From IMG/VR virus record IMGVR_UViG_3300032323_001119, positions 1 to 64,000 of that record: a stretch of 64,000 nucleotides of DNA; one strand, given 5' to 3'. The notes below the pieces were generated by a model that saw only the letters and a list, made by a program, of their open reading frames with translations, did no database searches and was not told the origin of the DNA. Below, piece by piece: positions 62,094 through 64,000 of this stretch; within the stretch, counting starts at the first letter, position 1; each line of letters begins with the position of its first letter. The position numbers and the translations under genes are program-made. The stretch comes from a virus.

Positions 62094-62291
62094 TTAATCT
62101 TTTAATTTTAATTTAAAAGTAAATGTTCCATTTTCTTGATTATAATCAACTTGAAGCTCTTTATCCTCATTTGTAGCGTTTAAAAAATCTGTAACTGGTA
62201 AAGATATTTCACCAATGCTTTGAATTGTTGCAACTAAAATCTTGGCAACATTAAGCTGTGCGTACACCTCTTCAATATTTAAATCACTCAT
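62094..62291 (-). CDS. Conserved phage protein (65 residues)
   Basis: Shorter paralogue of the 61652-62029 protein. Its stop is followed by a TATACT promoter region. Overlaps dnaE by four bases. Confidence 0.62.
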   Translation of the reverse strand: MSDLNIEEVYAQLNVAKILVATIQSIGEISLPVTDFLNATNEDKELQVDYNQENGTFTFKLKLKD

Positions 62292-64000
62292 TTTATTTCC
62301 TTTATATTTAAAGTTCCATCATCTAGTTTAGATAGAACAACCTTGCATTTCATTCCTTCACGCATCTTAGCAAGAGTCATTTTATACATTGTAGGGAATG
62401 CAATTGCTCTAGTCAATTCTTTATTTCTATTTGAAAGGACTATGTGGCTCATTGTCTTTCCTGCTTTTGTTGTGTATGGCGTAAAGTTAACAACAATATA
62501 TTCATCTTCTTCTAAATCATATTCTTTTCTATATAAATAATCTACAAACATATCTTTTGATGATGGATCAATATCTGACACCTTAATATATCTAGCAATT
62601 CTATTGTCTCCAACTAGAATAAAATACATCTGACCAACTTCAATTTGTGTTTGTTCATTATGGAAAAGTCCAATTGATCCAGTTTCATCTACAATCTCTA
62701 CTCTTGCCCATCCAGAACCACGCTTAATTCCCTTGACCATTCCGAACATAACAAAAGAGCCGAGATCGTCAAATTCTTCAATGGGTCTAGCTTGTGCTTT
62801 AACTCTAGGGGGTATTCCCTCTAAGTTAAATGTTGGGATACCTAAATATTCATAGTAGTTATCCTTTTCATTGCCCTGTCTTGGGTTATCCTTAAATGCT
62901 GCTGCACCAATTGCATTTAGGGAGCTTACTGCCCTGCTGTTAATGCCGCTTCCTTTAGACGAAGCAACTGAAACAAACTGGTTGTAGTTGTCGTAAGGTC
63001 TATTATCAATAATTTTATTTGCAATGTTATCAGAAATAAATTTAATTTCAGATAAACCAAATCTAATAGCATCTTTTTGCAATGAAAAATAAAGATCAGA
63101 TTCATTAACATGTGGAAGAAGAACTTTTAGTCCTAGTCTTTTAGACTCAATAAGGTACTCTGTTCTCGCATCTTTATCATTTTCATTCTTAAGGATTGAA
63201 AACATGAACTCAAGTGGGTAGTAAAACTTAAGCCAAGCAGTATAATAGCTAAGCATAGAGTAAGCAACAGCATGGGAACGGTTAAAAGAATAGCCAGCAT
63301 GCGCTTCAAAATCGTGCCATAGCGCCTCTGCTTTTTTCTTAGTAATGTGCTCTGAAGCCCCAGTAACAAACCTATCTTTGAACTGGTCAAACTCTTTTGC
63401 ATCTTTTTTCTTTCCAATAATCTTGCGGACCTTATCAGCCTCTGCCCAAGTCATACCACCCAAGTGTACGCATGCCTGCATAACTTGCTCTTGATATATA
63501 ATAACACCATATGTGTTCTCGGTAAATGGCTTCATAATTGTATGCATGTAGTCTACTGCTTCATCCCCATGCTTACGCTTGATGTAGGCAGCTCCAACAG
63601 TATTCATGGCTCCTGGTCTTACCAAAGCGTTTGAAGCAACTAAATCTTCAAACTTGTCTGTACCCATTTTAATTAAAAGATTTGTGTAGGGTGTAGCTTC
63701 TGCCTGAAACACGCCCTTAGTGTAACCTTCGCTAAGCATTTTATAAACTTCTGGATCATCTAATGATATATCTGACAGTACTATGTCCTTGCCAGTTCTG
63801 GACTTAATAGACTTAATTGTGTCTGATATAACAGAAAGAGTTTTTAGTCCCAAAGCATCGAGTTTAATAAGACCAATATCTGCAACAGTGTCCATGTCAT
63901 ATGCAACTACTGGTATTCTGCCAGATACTTTATCCTGTGCATCTTCTCTGGATTCAACTGGAGCAAACTTTCTAAGGTCATCCTTTGCAACTACAACTCC
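62288..64000 (-). CDS. dnaE: DNA polymerase III alpha subunit, C-terminal part
   Basis: The frame is open to the window edge (at least 570 residues; N-terminal part and start outside). MDTVADIGLIKLDALGLKTL is the polymerase fingers-linked motif of bacterial DnaE; VYKMLSEGYTKGVFQAE, LVRPGAMNTVGAAYI and SFNRSHAVAYSMLSYYTAWL are further C-family signatures. The C-terminal OB/tau-binding region is present (ARVEIVDETGSIG). The palm Asp residues lie outside. Phage genome replicase. Confidence 0.92.
   Translation of the reverse strand, partial: GVVVAKDDLRKFAPVESREDAQDKVSGRIPVVAYDMDTVADIGLIKLDALGLKTLSVISDTIKSIKSRTGKDIVLSDISLDDPEVYKMLSEGYTKGVFQAEATPYTNLLIKMGTDKFEDLVASNALVRPGAMNTVGAAYIKRKHGDEAVDYMHTIMKPFTENTYGVIIYQEQVMQACVHLGGMTWAEADKVRKIIGKKKDAKEFDQFKDRFVTGASEHITKKKAEALWHDFEAHAGYSFNRSHAVAYSMLSYYTAWLKFYYPLEFMFSILKNENDKDARTEYLIESKRLGLKVLLPHVNESDLYFSLQKDAIRFGLSEIKFISDNIANKIIDNRPYDNYNQFVSVASSKGSGINSRAVSSLNAIGAAAFKDNPRQGNEKDNYYEYLGIPTFNLEGIPPRVKAQARPIEEFDDLGSFVMFGMVKGIKRGSGWARVEIVDETGSIGLFHNEQTQIEVGQMYFILVGDNRIARYIKVSDIDPSSKDMFVDYLYRKEYDLEEDEYIVVNFTPYTTKAGKTMSHIVLSNRNKELTRAIAFPTMYKMTLAKMREGMKCKVVLSKLDDGTLNIKEIK

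Noticed and set aside
1-64000. Integrase, transposase or other lysogeny genes
   Set aside because: None recognised in any frame; the parS-like site alone does not show lysogeny.

Overview
The window looks like part of a large, AT-rich, tailed double-stranded DNA phage with an actinobacterial host. It carries both terminase subunits, a long run of tail and receptor-binding genes, two cell-wall lytic enzymes, a replication and recombination block (DnaE-type polymerase alpha subunit, RecA, RuvC-like resolvase, RecB/Cas4-like nuclease, class II ribonucleotide reductase) and eight tRNAs. A WhiB regulator, a mycobacteriophage gp88-type gene, a DUF7455-type gene, CRP/GlxR-like operators and many leaderless promoters all point to Actinobacteria. 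A freshwater low-GC actinobacterium would fit the base composition and the catalase-peroxidase, but that last step is speculation. Both window ends cut genes (a tail protein at 1, dnaE at 64000), so the genome is larger than 64 kb.

Layout. 1-8.5 kb, minus: tail fibre and virion genes, then a candidate holin. 8.6-10.5 kb, minus: ribonucleotide reductase. 10.8-13.7 kb, plus: a secreted lysozyme-like protein, small genes and two Fe(II)/2-oxoglutarate oxygenases. 13.8-16.7 kb, mixed strands: PASTA-like protein, SGNH hydrolase, TylF-like methyltransferase, a third oxygenase, tRNA-Ile(UAU) and two microproteins; a parS-like site lies at 14.24 kb. 16.9-28.6 kb, plus: a dense block of about 38 mostly small genes that looks like the early/host-takeover region. 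28.6-29.2 kb: noncoding, with a strong terminator and a 51-base repeat. 29.2-64 kb, minus: auxiliary genes (glutathione peroxidase, thioredoxin, KatG, luciferase-like monooxygenase, GMP-reductase-like enzyme, secreted subtilase, PA14 surface protein, Hsp20), five more oxygenases, five tRNAs, lysis genes, terminase, recombination genes and dnaE.

Regulation splits by region. The plus-strand early block is driven by fifteen copies of one rigid element, TGTCAG, exactly 10 bases, then a -10 hexamer, usually followed by an AACGAAAGG ribosome-binding leader. Eight of these copies have a palindrome of the form TGTGA-N6-TCACA upstream, and two also have DnaA boxes. The other operons use ordinary TTGACA-16/18-TATAAT promoters, many with the -10 box exactly six bases before the ATG, so those messages should be leaderless.

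Motifs, start codons and cloverleaves were read directly from the sequence. Family names rest on recalled motifs, without a database search. Genes called conserved phage proteins have no assigned function.
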